Part shown: positions 44,226 through 53,043 of the stretch, piece by piece
How positions within the stretch are numbered: the first letter of the stretch is position 1
Layout: each line of letters starts with the position of its first letter
Assembly (NCBI GenBank): GCA_963731035.1
Contig: CAVSUY010000027.1
Coordinates: 124,001 to 188,000 of the forward strand
DNA from: JAANXG01 sp963731035
GTDB lineage: Bacteria; Pseudomonadota; Gammaproteobacteria; Arenicellales; JAANXG01
Length of the DNA: 64,000 nt
Direction: 5' to 3'
Notes under the pieces: model-generated
What the model saw: the letters and a program-made list of their open reading frames with translations, nothing else
What the model was told of the DNA's origin: nothing
Database searches by the model: none
Translations under genes and position numbers: made by a program

Positions 44226-44950
44226 TTACGCTAGTTTGTTTCGATCGACCTGCAAGCGTTTGGTCATCGCCTTCCTTGCGACGACCAAGTCCTGGAAACT
44301 CAGCCCGCCGGAGCGCCCGGACCAGTTTCCGTATTGGACGGCATACACCAGCTCCAGACCGGCTTCTTCCATCCGGCTCAGTATCACGTCTTCGGGATAG
44401 GCGATCGTTTCCTCGGGGTTCTCTTTTGACTCGAAGCGATACGAGGTCATGCCGTAGCTGCCTAGATCGTTCAGGCCGAAAGCGCATCTTCCCGTCGCCA
44501 TCGCGTCTTCGGCCTGACGGTTTAGAAGCAGGAAAGTCATCAAAGCCCTTCCATCATCTTTGAGCACACGGCGGATTTCGGACAGGTAGTTAATCTGTGC
44601 GTCCGGCAGCAAGTGGGTGGACACCGACGTCAGGAAAACAAAGTCGAATTGCTCATCGTCGTACGGGAATATGTACTCCGCTGTGAATAACCGTCCCTTG
44701 GGGTTGTAGTGCGTATTGCGCATGTCGGCAAGCACGAACCGGAAGTTCGGAAAACGCGGAGTCATGCGTTCGCGGCACCACTTGATTCCGATCGGAACTA
44801 CGTCGAAGCCGTCGTAGGCCCCCCCTCGCTCAGATAGTCAGTCAATGGAATCGCCATGCGTCCGAAACCACAGCCAACATCCAGCACACGGTGATGGGGC
44901 TTTCGTGGCTCTTGACTTGCCCTGTGCGCGAGCACTACGCTACACCGCAT
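44226..44950 (-). pseudogene. Class I SAM-dependent methyltransferase, frameshifted
   Basis: The 179-aa frame 44226-44765 (MTPRFPNFRF ...) lacks a SAM-binding motif I. Upstream, in a different frame, the reverse strand reads RKPHHRVLDVGCGFGRMAIP, a perfect motif I, and continues to DYLSE. The two join if one base is added to the run of seven C (44819-44825, seven G in the coding sense). The joined product is a type-11 methyltransferase with the acidic motif (YDGFDVV) and FVFLTSVSTHLL region. A good start is the ATG at 44950, but further decay upstream is possible. Substrate unknown; island context suggests glycan or natural-product modification. Confidence 0.7.
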
Positions 44951-45068
44951 TCGCAGCGGTCTTGGTCAGTTCGCGCCACAAGGCATCATGCATACTCTGA
45001 ACGGGACTTAGTCACCTAGCGAGACGATAAGCCGAGCTCTCAACCCGCGCCTGCCCAGGCCGTATCCC

Positions 45069-45494
45069 TTGATAAGCAATACCGCCAAGCTCAGTCGTGC
45101 TGGCCACCTCGCTCGGAAGTCGTGGACCATACTATTAGCGGCAATCTGCGTCTATCAGTTCGCTGCACTCGGACACAAGCGTGGCTTCGCTGTCCCGGCT
45201 CTTCTCCATTCCTTCTCGTCCACCGCTGCCATCCACGCATCGCTACCTCCCCTCGCGGTGGAGATCTGCCACCTGGCTAGGGGACACTCCCTCAGCGCCT
45301 TTCGGTTGAGCCCATCTCTTAGCACGGACCCACTCATCGTTCAGAGAACCACCGAATTCTGTTACCCTCTCAGGATACTCAATCCCGCAACCTTCGTGAT
45401 TGCCAAGCCCGAAGATCCTGGGTTCGCTCAGTGTGAGAACATCGCCGGAGACCGGAACATCGTTCTTTATCGCTGCCATGAACAACTGCATTGA
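45069..45494 (+). CDS. Small membrane-anchored protein of unknown function
   Basis: 141 aa, one N-terminal hydrophobic helix (SWTILLAAICVYQFAAL, about 19-35) and a hydrophilic rest with several Cys. I do not recognise the family. It ends 18 bases before the glycosyltransferase-like gene on the same strand and shares its lower GC, so the two were probably acquired together. It may itself be a fragment. Confidence 0.5.
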   Translation: MISNTAKLSRAGHLARKSWTILLAAICVYQFAALGHKRGFAVPALLHSFSSTAAIHASLPPLAVEICHLARGHSLSAFRLSPSLSTDPLIVQRTTEFCYPLRILNPATFVIAKPEDPGFAQCENIAGDRNIVLYRCHEQLH

Positions 45495-45512
45495 GCTTTT
45501 CTCAGAATATCA

Positions 45513-46757
45513 ATGGCGGCTCGTCCTGTAACGACTTCGCTTCAGTCCCCCATCATAGCCATTGATTACTCCCTGGTAAGGTGGTCGATCGCCTTCTCTT
45601 CGGTGCTTATGGGCAACTATCTCCTTTGGGCCATTGGTGCACCGGCATTCCTCAAAATCGGGTTGCTCGTCGTTCTGTTATCCATCCTGGTCATATTCTT
45701 GCTGCAAAATCTTTCCGCCCACCTCTTGATTAGTTTGTTTTTCATTATCGCATTGCTCTTGCTTCTCGGCACTCCCACTGATGGATGGGACGTCCGGTCG
45801 ATTTGGTTATTTCATGCGAAACGCATGTTTATCGATCGCTCTCTCTACGCGCAGTTGGACGGTTATGCTCCCTGGAGCCACAATGACTATCCAGGCTTCG
45901 TTCCTACACTTTCAGCCACCTTCGCAGTCGCCATGGGATACTGGAATGAAGTTGTGCCAAAGTCCGCGAACGTCTTTGTAATGCTTCCAGCGGTTTGCTT
46001 GCTAGTGTCTATCCTCGAGCAACGCCATCATATTCTACTTTTGTTCGTACTGATTCTGCTTATCGGACGTCACTTCATTTTCGCGGGTTGGATGGATCCG
46101 TTGCTTGCTCTGTACACAACCGCTTTCGCTTCGATGCTCTATCTGTCTACAACGTTTCAGCCACAGAATAATGACACTCACTCGCAAAACTGGTCCTTGC
46201 TTGTCGCTTTGGCCTTCACTTCCGCCGGCCTTCTGCTCGTGAAGAACGAGGGGTCTGCGGTCGTGCTGGCGGTGGCGGTCTCCTTGCTGATTTCACGTCT
46301 TTTCCTGTCTAGCGTCATAAACATAAAAAGATCTGTGATCGCGGCTGTGGCGATATCGGCCATTCCACTGGCATGGTGGAAGATAGCATGCGTACAACAT
46401 GGGATACATGGTGACATCCTTAGAGCGGGGTTTTTGGACAGACTCTCAGAACGTGTGACATCGCCGCGTGACATCTACGAAATTACTAGGCAGTTATTCT
46501 GGCGCCTAGAGTTCATCGTACCGTGCATTCTGTTCTTGTTTTTAGTCCAGAAGAAGCTGAATAACACGTTCGCTAGCTTTCTGGCAATCTGCGCACTCGC
46601 TTATTCAGCCGTGCTTTTTGTCGTTTACCTAGGGACTCCGCAGGACCTAGCATGGCACCTGCATAGCACCACGAACCGCACCATTCTACCGATCGGCCTG
46701 CTCATGAGTTATGGGTGCGTCGTGATGTCTGTGGGAAGATCTGCTCGTCCTGGTTGA
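45513..46757 (+). CDS. Multi-span GT-C-like glycosyltransferase, C terminus cut off
   Basis: 414 aa with about ten hydrophobic segments. The first large loop contains TDGWDVRSIWLFHAKRMFID followed by HNDYPGFVPTLSA, a pattern of acidic and aromatic residues like that of membrane glycosyltransferases using polyprenyl-phosphate sugars. The normal reading is lost after about MSYGCVVMSVG, where sequence changes abruptly near 46735 to unrelated sequence ahead of an IS3-type transposase; the last residues (RSARPG) are read from that junction. AT content is visibly higher than in the core genes. Specific activity unknown; likely inactive if C-terminal helices are needed. Confidence 0.6.
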   Translation: MAARPVTTSLQSPIIAIDYSLVRWSIAFSSVLMGNYLLWAIGAPAFLKIGLLVVLLSILVIFLLQNLSAHLLISLFFIIALLLLLGTPTDGWDVRSIWLFHAKRMFIDRSLYAQLDGYAPWSHNDYPGFVPTLSATFAVAMGYWNEVVPKSANVFVMLPAVCLLVSILEQRHHILLLFVLILLIGRHFIFAGWMDPLLALYTTAFASMLYLSTTFQPQNNDTHSQNWSLLVALAFTSAGLLLVKNEGSAVVLAVAVSLLISRLFLSSVINIKRSVIAAVAISAIPLAWWKIACVQHGIHGDILRAGFLDRLSERVTSPRDIYEITRQLFWRLEFIVPCILFLFLVQKKLNNTFASFLAICALAYSAVLFVVYLGTPQDLAWHLHSTTNRTILPIGLLMSYGCVVMSVGRSARPG

Positions 46758-46805
46758 GCTGCATCTCGAAGATCTCGTGCTTGTGCTTGACGATCTGCTC
46801 GTCCT
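46738..46805. repeat. Direct repeat of 14 bases, 54 bases apart, at the island/IS junction
   Basis: GATCTGCTCGTCCT occurs at 46738-46751 and 46792-46805. On the reverse strand the segment reads DEQIVKHKHEIFEMQLNQ then DEQIF, an 18-residue period. It belongs neither to the glycosyltransferase nor to IS3 and is probably a scrap of another gene caught between them. Confidence 0.4.
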
Positions 46806-47757
46806 TGCGCCGGTCGATGGCACACCCTTCGGCGGAGTTCGACCGCCGACTGAAGAGATTATCGCCTGCATCGATCGGCACAAGGAGCGATTTGGGGTCG
46901 AGCCGCTGTGCGCCCAGTTGTCGATCAGTGCATCGACGTGTTACGAACACAAGGCCTGTGAGCGCGATTGCTCCCGTCATCCACCGCGCTGGCATCGGGA
47001 TGGAAGGCTGAAGCCCGAGATTCGGCGGGTCTGGGATGAGAATTTCCGGGTCTACGGTGTTCACAAGGTGTGGAAACAGCTGAACCGGGAGGAGATCCCC
47101 ACGGCCCGTTGCACCGTTGGCCGATTGATGAAGGAACTCGGCTTGCGCGGTGTGGTGCGTGGCAAACGCTACCGGACAACGATTCCGGACGCTGACGCGC
47201 AACGGCCGCTGGATCGGGTGAACCGGCAATTTATCGCTGATCGACCCAATCAACTGTGGGTGGCCGATCTGACCTATATCAGCACCTGGCAGAAACCGGT
47301 GTATGCGGCGTTCGTGATCGACGTGTACTCGAGGATGATTGTCGGCTGGCAGGTATCTCGTTCATTGCGTACTGATCTGGCCCTGGATGCGCTGGAGCAG
47401 GCCCTGTACGCCCGTCAGGACCGCGACAACCTGATTCACCACAGCGATAGGGGTAGCCAATATCTGTCGATCCGCTACACCGAACGACTGGCCGATGCCG
47501 GCCTTGAGGCATCTGTGGGCAGCGTGGGAGATTCCTACGACAACGCCCCCGCCGAGACCATTATTGGTCTGTACAAAACCGAACTGATCGAGCGCGAAGC
47601 GCCGTGGCGCAATTTGGAGCGAGTCGAGTACCGGACCTTCCATTGGGTGGACTGGTACAACCGCAAGCGACTGATGAAGCCACTCGGCGACATTCCGCCT
47701 ACCGAGTTCGAGCAGGCATACTATGCTCAGCAAGACCGTCAGGCGATCGCCGCCTGA
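46777..47757 (+). CDS. IS3-family transposase OrfB
   Basis: DDE integrase-type transposase. From about residue 27 the sequence matches OrfB: EEIIACIDRHKERFGVEPLC, then the HTH_21 region (VYGVHKVWKQLNREEI) and the rve domain with the catalytic residues in WVADLTYI (Asp), IHHSDRGSQY (Asp) and NAPAETIIG (Glu). The first ~25 residues read from the junction sequence and are not part of the family. OrfA, which must be joined by frameshifting, is absent except perhaps for a few codons (SAEFDRRLK in another frame), so the element should be immobile on its own. Confidence 0.85.
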   Translation: MLVLDDLLVLAPVDGTPFGGVRPPTEEIIACIDRHKERFGVEPLCAQLSISASTCYEHKACERDCSRHPPRWHRDGRLKPEIRRVWDENFRVYGVHKVWKQLNREEIPTARCTVGRLMKELGLRGVVRGKRYRTTIPDADAQRPLDRVNRQFIADRPNQLWVADLTYISTWQKPVYAAFVIDVYSRMIVGWQVSRSLRTDLALDALEQALYARQDRDNLIHHSDRGSQYLSIRYTERLADAGLEASVGSVGDSYDNAPAETIIGLYKTELIEREAPWRNLERVEYRTFHWVDWYNRKRLMKPLGDIPPTEFEQAYYAQQDRQAIAA

Positions 47758-47794
47758 CTCACACGAAACGGTCTCCGGAAAAACGGGGGCGATT
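46800..47794 (+). mobile_element. 5'-truncated IS3-family insertion sequence
   Basis: Contains OrfB and, after its stop, a right end resembling IS3 inverted repeats (CTCCGGAAAAACGGGGGCGA then TTCA, ending near 47794). The matching left end (TGAATCGCCCCCG...) is not found upstream, and OrfA is missing. The left limit is therefore approximate and marks a deletion or recombination joint with the glycosyltransferase gene. Confidence 0.65.
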
Positions 47795-47866
47795 CAGTCG
47801 AACCCGCTCCTGCGATCCGGGGTCGGTGACATCCGGAGGTACAACCCCAGCGCGTCACTCCGGATT

Positions 47867-47888
47867 GTAGGAGCGAATTCATTCGCGA
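47867..47888. repeat. REP-type palindrome
   Basis: GTAGGAGCGAATTCATTCGC plus GA: a 5' GTAGGAGC head followed by the GCGAAT/ATTCGC palindrome, the form of repetitive extragenic palindromes in Pseudomonas-like genomes. It lies just outside the IS3 right end. Confidence 0.55.
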
Positions 47889-48052
47889 TTCGCGCGCGCT
47901 TCTTGCGGCGGCAGCCCAGCCGGGACAGACCTCACGATCCACGTTCCGATGGAAACCTCGATCAAGCCGCCCGGCGGCGCGGCGTGCGTCATCTCCCCGT
48001 AAAACCATCGCGTTAGTCTAGTTGAATCGAACGAATACCAGAGGCACGCACC

Positions 48053-48286
48053 ATGCAATGCTACGAATCCGAGGCGCTCAGGCTTCAGCTGTACGCCGAC
48101 GCCCACCGGCTCCGCCCGCAGACCGTATTTGACCCGCTGACGCTCGACGAGGTACTGGACGAGGCGCATATCGAGGGAATCGCGCAATACAACGCAATCG
48201 AGCCGGCACAACGGACCACCCTGGTCGAGAAAGTCAATCGACTGTCCGCCCCCAGACCGGCACACCGGCACGCGAGCGTCGCGTAA
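48053..48286 (+). CDS. Small hypothetical protein, 77 aa
   Basis: A 77-residue product of ordinary composition (MQCYESEALRLQLYADAHRL ...), with acidic helical segments (DPLTLDEVLDEAHIEGIAQY) and a His/Arg-rich end. No signal peptide or membrane helix, and no family recognised. The ATG follows AGAGGC, a weak ribosome-binding site. It sits alone between the IS remnant and panC, on the opposite strand to panC. Confidence 0.45.
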   Translation: MQCYESEALRLQLYADAHRLRPQTVFDPLTLDEVLDEAHIEGIAQYNAIEPAQRTTLVEKVNRLSAPRPAHRHASVA

Positions 48287-48403
48287 CCAGACAAGGCCTT
48301 GACCGGGGCCGGGAAAATGCGGGGAAAATCCGCGGCCCGACCGTCCGTCGCCGCTGCCCGCCATATCCGTGCTGGTTCGAGCCCCGCTGGAACGTCGTCC
48401 CAG

Positions 48404-49249
48404 CTATCGCTTGAACTCCAGATTGTCGATCAGCCGCGCCCGCCCCAGGCGCGCGGCGGCGAGAACGACTAGGTCGTTGTCGTCGCCCGCGGGCCGAAGC
48501 AGGTCGCTCTGCCTGCGCACCTCCAGGTAGTCGGGCCGGAATCCCGTTTCCTTCAGTTGCTCGAGTCCCCGCTGGCACGCCTGGTCGATATCAGCACCCG
48601 CCCGCACCTGCTGGGCGCAGTCTTCCAGCACGTGGTACAGCGTCGGCGCCACAGTCCTTTCCCGGCTGGTGAGATACTGGTTGCGGGAGCTCAGGGCGAG
48701 ACCGTCGTCGGCGCGCGTGGTCTCCACGCCCTCGATCTGCACCGGTATGGCGAGGTCCGCGACCATACGACTGATGATGATGAGCTGTTGATAGTCCTTG
48801 CGGCCGAATACCGCGATGTCCGGCCCCACGATGTTGAGCAGGCGGGCGACGACGGTGGTCACGCCCTGAAAATGACCCGGGCGGAACTCGCCGTCGAGGA
48901 TGTCCTCCAGCCCCGGGACCGTGACCCGGGTCTGCTGGCTGGTGCCGCGCGGATACATGACCGCCTCATCCGGTAGAAACAGGGCGGCGACACCGGCCGA
49001 CCGCAGCAGCGCCCGATCCTTGTCCAGGGTACGGGGATAGCCGGAGAAATCCTCGCTCTCCCCGAACTGCAGGGGATTCACGTAGATGCTCACCACCACC
49101 GCGCCGCTGCGCCGGCGGGCGTGTGCCGCCAGCGCCAGGTGCCCCTCGTGCAGGTTGCCCATGGTCGGCACGAAACCGACCGTGCCGTGAGTCTCCCGAA
49201 GCTCCCGCACGTATCGGCGCACTTCGGCAATGCTCTTCAACTCCCGCAC
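48404..49249 (-). CDS. panC: Pantothenate synthetase
   Basis: ATP-dependent condensation of pantoate with beta-alanine. The nucleotidyl-transferase HIGH-type motif is in FVPTMGNLHEGHLALA and the KMSKS counterpart in ALSSRNQYL; FGRKDYQQL is also typical. 281 aa, normal length. Nine bases separate its start from the stop of the deoxynucleoside kinase, so the two form an operon. Confidence 0.97.
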   Translation of the reverse strand: MRELKSIAEVRRYVRELRETHGTVGFVPTMGNLHEGHLALAAHARRRSGAVVVSIYVNPLQFGESEDFSGYPRTLDKDRALLRSAGVAALFLPDEAVMYPRGTSQQTRVTVPGLEDILDGEFRPGHFQGVTTVVARLLNIVGPDIAVFGRKDYQQLIIISRMVADLAIPVQIEGVETTRADDGLALSSRNQYLTSRERTVAPTLYHVLEDCAQQVRAGADIDQACQRGLEQLKETGFRPDYLEVRRQSDLLRPAGDDNDLVVLAAARLGRARLIDNLEFKR

Positions 49250-49258
49250 GGCGTCCGC

Positions 49259-49927
49259 TCAGGCGGTGGACAGCGGATTGAAGTAGTGGCGTCCGCTGCG
49301 CGTGGCCCGTATGCGGTCGACCAGGGTGTTGAGATCGCCCTCGACATCCACGAAATTGATCTCCGCGGCGTTGATAATGAGCAGCGGGGTATCGTTGTAG
49401 CGATAGAAGAAGCGGGTGTAGGCGTCCACCAGCTCCTGCAGGTACTGGGGATCGATAGCCTTTTCATAATCGACTCCCCGCCCTTCGATCCGTTCCCGCA
49501 AGACTTCCACCGGTGCCTGCAGATAGATGACCAGGTCCGGTACCGGCACGTCGGGCGCCAGGTGGTCGTAGACCTGGCGGTAGAGGCGGAATTCGTCGTC
49601 GTCCAGGTTGACCCGCGCGAACAAGGCGTCTTTCTGCAAAAGAAAATCCGCCACCCGGCTGGGGGCGAACATGTCGCTCTGCCTCAAGGCCTGGAGCTGC
49701 CTGGCGCGCTGGAAAAGAAAGTACAGCTGCGTAGGCAACGCATATCTCCGGCGCGCTGCGTAGAAGCGCTCCAGGAACGGATTTTCCCCAGGCTGCTCCA
49801 GCACCAGCTCGGAACCGAAGACCTCCGCCAGGCGCCGCGCCAGGCTGGTCTTCCCGACACCGATGGGACCTTCCACCACGATATACGGCGGCGCGTCTCC
49901 GGAGGGGGGCTGATCCATGGGACTCAT
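49259..49927 (-). CDS. Deoxynucleoside kinase family protein
   Basis: P-loop kinase of the deoxyadenosine/deoxyguanosine kinase (dNK) family, often found in pantothenate operons next to folK, panB and panC. Walker A is GPIGVGKTS (about residues 18-26); the E-x-P-x-x-N-P-F-L-E-x-F-Y lid helix (LEQPGENPFLERFY) and QLYFLFQRARQL substrate region match. The start at 49927 (MSPMDQPP) gives 222 aa; a start at 49969 adds 14 atypical residues. Substrate cannot be told from sequence. Confidence 0.88.
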   Translation of the reverse strand: MSPMDQPPSGDAPPYIVVEGPIGVGKTSLARRLAEVFGSELVLEQPGENPFLERFYAARRRYALPTQLYFLFQRARQLQALRQSDMFAPSRVADFLLQKDALFARVNLDDDEFRLYRQVYDHLAPDVPVPDLVIYLQAPVEVLRERIEGRGVDYEKAIDPQYLQELVDAYTRFFYRYNDTPLLIINAAEINFVDVEGDLNTLVDRIRATRSGRHYFNPLSTA

Positions 49928-50090
49928 GGCGATATTATTGCGCGCCGCCGAGGTCATTGACCAGCACACCGGTCCCCGGCCGGGAAATGCGTGACACGCC
50001 CGGCACCCCGGTCGTGGACCGCCGGGGGTTGGTCTGGGACCGGGCTAATGGAGTACCATCGCGGTCCTTTCCGACCCCGGCAGATGCGTC

Positions 50091-50663
50091 ATGAAACTGG
50101 TTTTCGATCTGTTCCCGCTCATTCTGTTCTTCATCGCCTACCGGTTCTTCGGCATCTTCGCGGCCACCGGCGTGGCGATGGCGGGGGTCGTGCTCCAGGT
50201 GGCATGGCTTCGCATCCGCAACCACAGGATCGAAGCCATGCACATCATCAATCTTGTGGTTATCCTGGTGTTCGGGGGCGCCACCATATACACCAAGAAC
50301 GACATCTTCATCCGCTGGAAACCCACGATCCTTTACTGGACCTTCTCCGTCATCCTGTTCGTCTCACAGTTCGTATCCAGCAAGCCGGCCATACAGCACG
50401 TCATGGGGTCGCAGATGGAGCTGCCGGCGCACGTGTGGAAGAAGATCAACCTGAGCTTCGCGGTGTTCACCCTGGTCATGGGGCTGCTGAACCTGTATGT
50501 GGCGTTCTTCTACGGCACGGACCTCGATCCCCAGGTGCAGCGCGACCGCTGGGTGGACTTCAAGGTTTTCGGCACCATGATCCTGACATTTCTGTTCGTT
50601 GTGGGACTCATGCTGGTGCTGTCCAAGCACCTCAACGTTGACAAAGACGAGGAGGAATCGTGA
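50091..50663 (+). CDS. yciB: Inner-membrane septation protein YciB (IspA family)
   Basis: Polytopic membrane protein linked to cell-envelope synthesis and septation. About five helices; family motifs are MKLVFDLFPLILFFIAYRF at the N terminus, IYTKNDIFIRWKPTILYW and LNLYVAF. 190 aa, slightly longer than E. coli YciB. Its stop overlaps the start of yciI. Confidence 0.95.
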   Translation: MKLVFDLFPLILFFIAYRFFGIFAATGVAMAGVVLQVAWLRIRNHRIEAMHIINLVVILVFGGATIYTKNDIFIRWKPTILYWTFSVILFVSQFVSSKPAIQHVMGSQMELPAHVWKKINLSFAVFTLVMGLLNLYVAFFYGTDLDPQVQRDRWVDFKVFGTMILTFLFVVGLMLVLSKHLNVDKDEEES

Positions 50664-50959
50664 TGTACTACCTGATTCTCGCCAAAGACGTGGCTGATTC
50701 GCTGACGCTGCGGAAGAAAGCCCGCCCGGAACACCTGGCGCGCCTGGATGCGTTGCGGGACGAAGGGCGACTGCTCACCGCCGGTCCGATGCCGGCGGTG
50801 GACAGCGAAGATCCCGGCGAGGCCGGCTTCACCGGCAGCGTGATCATCGCCGAGTTCGAATCACTGGAGGACGCCCGGGCCTGGGCGGACACGGATCCTT
50901 ATCAGGCGGGTGGCGTGTACGAATCCGTCGAGGTGGTGCCTTTCCGGAAGGTCTATTGA
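50663..50959 (+). CDS. yciI: YciI family protein
   Basis: Small ferredoxin-like-fold protein of the YCII family. ARLDALRDEGRLLTAGPMPA holds the conserved Arg/Gly region, and FTGSVIIAEFESLEDARAW and DPYQAGGVYE complete it. I take the ATG at 50663 (98 aa), which overlaps the yciB stop; a GTG one codon earlier is possible. Function is not established in general. Confidence 0.93.
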   Translation: MYYLILAKDVADSLTLRKKARPEHLARLDALRDEGRLLTAGPMPAVDSEDPGEAGFTGSVIIAEFESLEDARAWADTDPYQAGGVYESVEVVPFRKVY

Positions 50960-51103
50960 GGGGCGGCCGCGCTTGTGCCGTAGCAGGATGCGCCCTGGAC
51001 CGCAATGGATTCGTCATTGCGGGCGGGTACGCGGCGTTGAACATGTCACGGCGCCGGGACAGGTGCTTTCACATTTGACAATAGTGGAACAGCACCCGGA
51101 CCC

Positions 51104-51862
51104 TCAGCCGGCTTCGAGCGTCTCCCGCACGTCCCGCGGCACGGTGGTCTCCTCAAGATAGCTCGAGTCGAACCCCGCCCGCTCCGCCAGACCACGTGGA
51201 TCGAGGAGTACCAGGCGCCCTTCCTGCAGCGCCACCAGTCCCTCCCTGCTGAGGGCGCCGAAGCAGCGATTGGCGTGCACGTGACTCATTCCCAGGGTGT
51301 CCGACAGCAAAGCCTGCGTCAGCGGCAGTACCCTGGCTTCCTCCTTGTCAATGCCGAGCTTGCGTATCCGCACGTGCAGCTCCACGAACAGATGCGCCAT
51401 GCGCTCGGCCGCGCCGCGTCTGCCGACGCGGGCGATCTGCTCGTCGAGCATGCGCTCCCCGGTGCCCGCGATCCAACTCAACGCCAGCAACAGATGCGGA
51501 GTGTGTGCCAGGGCATCCACAAGCTCGGTGCAGGGGAACACCGCCATCGAGTTGGGCGTGATCGCTTCAACGCCGTAGTCGGAACGCCGCAGAAGGACCG
51601 AGTACAGGCCAATGATGTCACCGGGCAGCAGATAGTTGAGCACCTGCCTTCGGCCGTCCGCAAAACTTTTGTACCGAAACGACCAGCCGTCCAGCAGCAC
51701 CCAGGTGCGGGTCATGTCCTGATCTTCCATGACGATCAGATCTCCGGGAGCGGCCTCCTCGCGGTGTTTCAGGAGTTCATCCAGGACATCAAAGTCACTC
51801 GCGCTGAGGATGCCCAGGGCGCGCAGGCGGTGATGCAATGCTGTGTCAGACACTTGTGGCAT
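51104..51862 (-). CDS. Crp/Fnr-family transcriptional regulator
   Basis: Two-part regulator: an N-terminal cyclic-nucleotide-binding-like barrel (PGDLIVMEDQDMTRTWVLLDG, later LPGDIIGLYSVLL, about residues 20-130), a dimer helix, and a C-terminal winged helix (about 155-230, with LSDTLGMSHVHANRCFGALSREGLV as recognition region). No Fe-S cysteine set of Fnr is seen. It faces away from the ABC importer operon, separated by about 300 bases, and may control it. Confidence 0.9.
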   Translation of the reverse strand: MPQVSDTALHHRLRALGILSASDFDVLDELLKHREEAAPGDLIVMEDQDMTRTWVLLDGWSFRYKSFADGRRQVLNYLLPGDIIGLYSVLLRRSDYGVEAITPNSMAVFPCTELVDALAHTPHLLLALSWIAGTGERMLDEQIARVGRRGAAERMAHLFVELHVRIRKLGIDKEEARVLPLTQALLSDTLGMSHVHANRCFGALSREGLVALQEGRLVLLDPRGLAERAGFDSSYLEETTVPRDVRETLEAG

Positions 51863-52161
51863 GTGGCAACTGCGGGTCGATTGCGCGGGCGCTTGGCCCG
51901 TGAGTTTGCCCTACCAGGTTGGGACAACAATCGCGATCTTCGTTCCACCCCGGGCGGGCGTCATTTCGGCCGCCTCTCGGTACCGCCTCTCGGTGCGCCT
52001 GTGGGGGCCCTCGGTGCCGCCTTGTTGTGCTGCAACGCAGCATACACTATCTCTATATTCTAAATATGAATCATCTATTTTGAAAATGAGCGGCAATGGG
52101 TTAGCCTGCGTTGCAGGCGCCGCTTCTAACACATAGATACAACGAGGTCGCGACACGAACC
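51863..52161. promoter_or_regulatory. Divergent region between Crp/Fnr regulator and ABC operon
   Basis: About 300 bases that should hold promoters for both directions. The part 52030-52085 is AT-rich (CACTATCTCTATATTCTAAA...) and is the best place for a -10/-35 pair. No perfect Crp/Fnr half-site palindrome was found by eye. Confidence 0.45.
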
Positions 52162-53034
52162 ATGACCACGCAAGCCGAACGGGAATCGATGCGGCCCTGG
52201 CTCCTGCTGTCGCCGGCAATGACCTCGGTCGTTCTGCTTCTCGTCGTCCCCGTGATATTCATCGTGGTCTATTCCTTCTGGCTGCGCACCGCCACCGGCG
52301 CCGACCAGGTGGGCTTCTTCCTGAACAATTGGAAGGAGGTTCTCACCGATCGTTTCTATCGCGACATCCTGTTCAGCACTCTGCGCATCGCGGCCATCAC
52401 AACCATTGTCTGCGCCCTGCTCGGCTACGTGCCCGCGTACTTCATTGCACGCTCCCGGACCCGCTACAAAGCCGTTCTCCTGCTGCTTCTGATGCTGCCC
52501 TTTTGGATCAGCTACATCATTCGCACCATGTCCTGGATCAACATCCTTGGCGTCAGCGGGGCGCTGAATGTGTTTCTGCAAACCATCGACGTAATCGATC
52601 AGCCCCTTCAGCTGCTGTACAACGAGCCGTCCGTGATTCTCGGCTTGGTGCATTTCCTGTTGCCTTTCATGATTCTCAATGTCTACGTCAGCGTCGACGG
52701 CATCGACGAGAATCTGACCGACGCCGCTCGTTCCCTGGGCGCCACGGGTTGGCAGGCGTTCCGCGAGGTGACCCTCCCCCTGTCACTGCCCGGACTGGCC
52801 GCAGGAGGGCTGCTGTGCTTCGTACTGGCGGCCGGAACCTACATCACACCGCTGATCCTGGGCGGACCCGGGAACGCGATGTTCGCGAACCTGGTCTTCG
52901 ACGCCATCATTACCCAACTCAACTGGCCGCTGGGCTCCGCCATGTCGCTGGTGTTGCTGGTGGTCCTCGGCATCATCGTGACCGTGTACAACCGTTTCGT
53001 CGGCATCGGCCAGCTGGCGAAGAGCTTTCGTTAG
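52162..53034 (+). CDS. ABC transporter permease, PotB type
   Basis: First membrane subunit of a spermidine/putrescine-type importer. Six hydrophobic segments; the EAA loop is in LTDAARSLGATGWQAFREVTLPLSLPG, where the ATPase docks. The start is placed at the ATG 52162 (MTTQAERESMRPWLLL); the frame is open further up but with no family similarity. 290 aa. Followed after 9 bases by the second permease. Confidence 0.93.
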   Translation: MTTQAERESMRPWLLLSPAMTSVVLLLVVPVIFIVVYSFWLRTATGADQVGFFLNNWKEVLTDRFYRDILFSTLRIAAITTIVCALLGYVPAYFIARSRTRYKAVLLLLLMLPFWISYIIRTMSWINILGVSGALNVFLQTIDVIDQPLQLLYNEPSVILGLVHFLLPFMILNVYVSVDGIDENLTDAARSLGATGWQAFREVTLPLSLPGLAAGGLLCFVLAAGTYITPLILGGPGNAMFANLVFDAIITQLNWPLGSAMSLVLLVVLGIIVTVYNRFVGIGQLAKSFR

Positions 53035-53043
53035 GAACGGCGC

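Noticed and set aside
43850..48050. Second attachment site (copy of the tRNA-Leu 3' end) closing the island
   Set aside because: No copy of the T-arm/acceptor sequence was found downstream within the window; the far end may have been deleted or may lie elsewhere.
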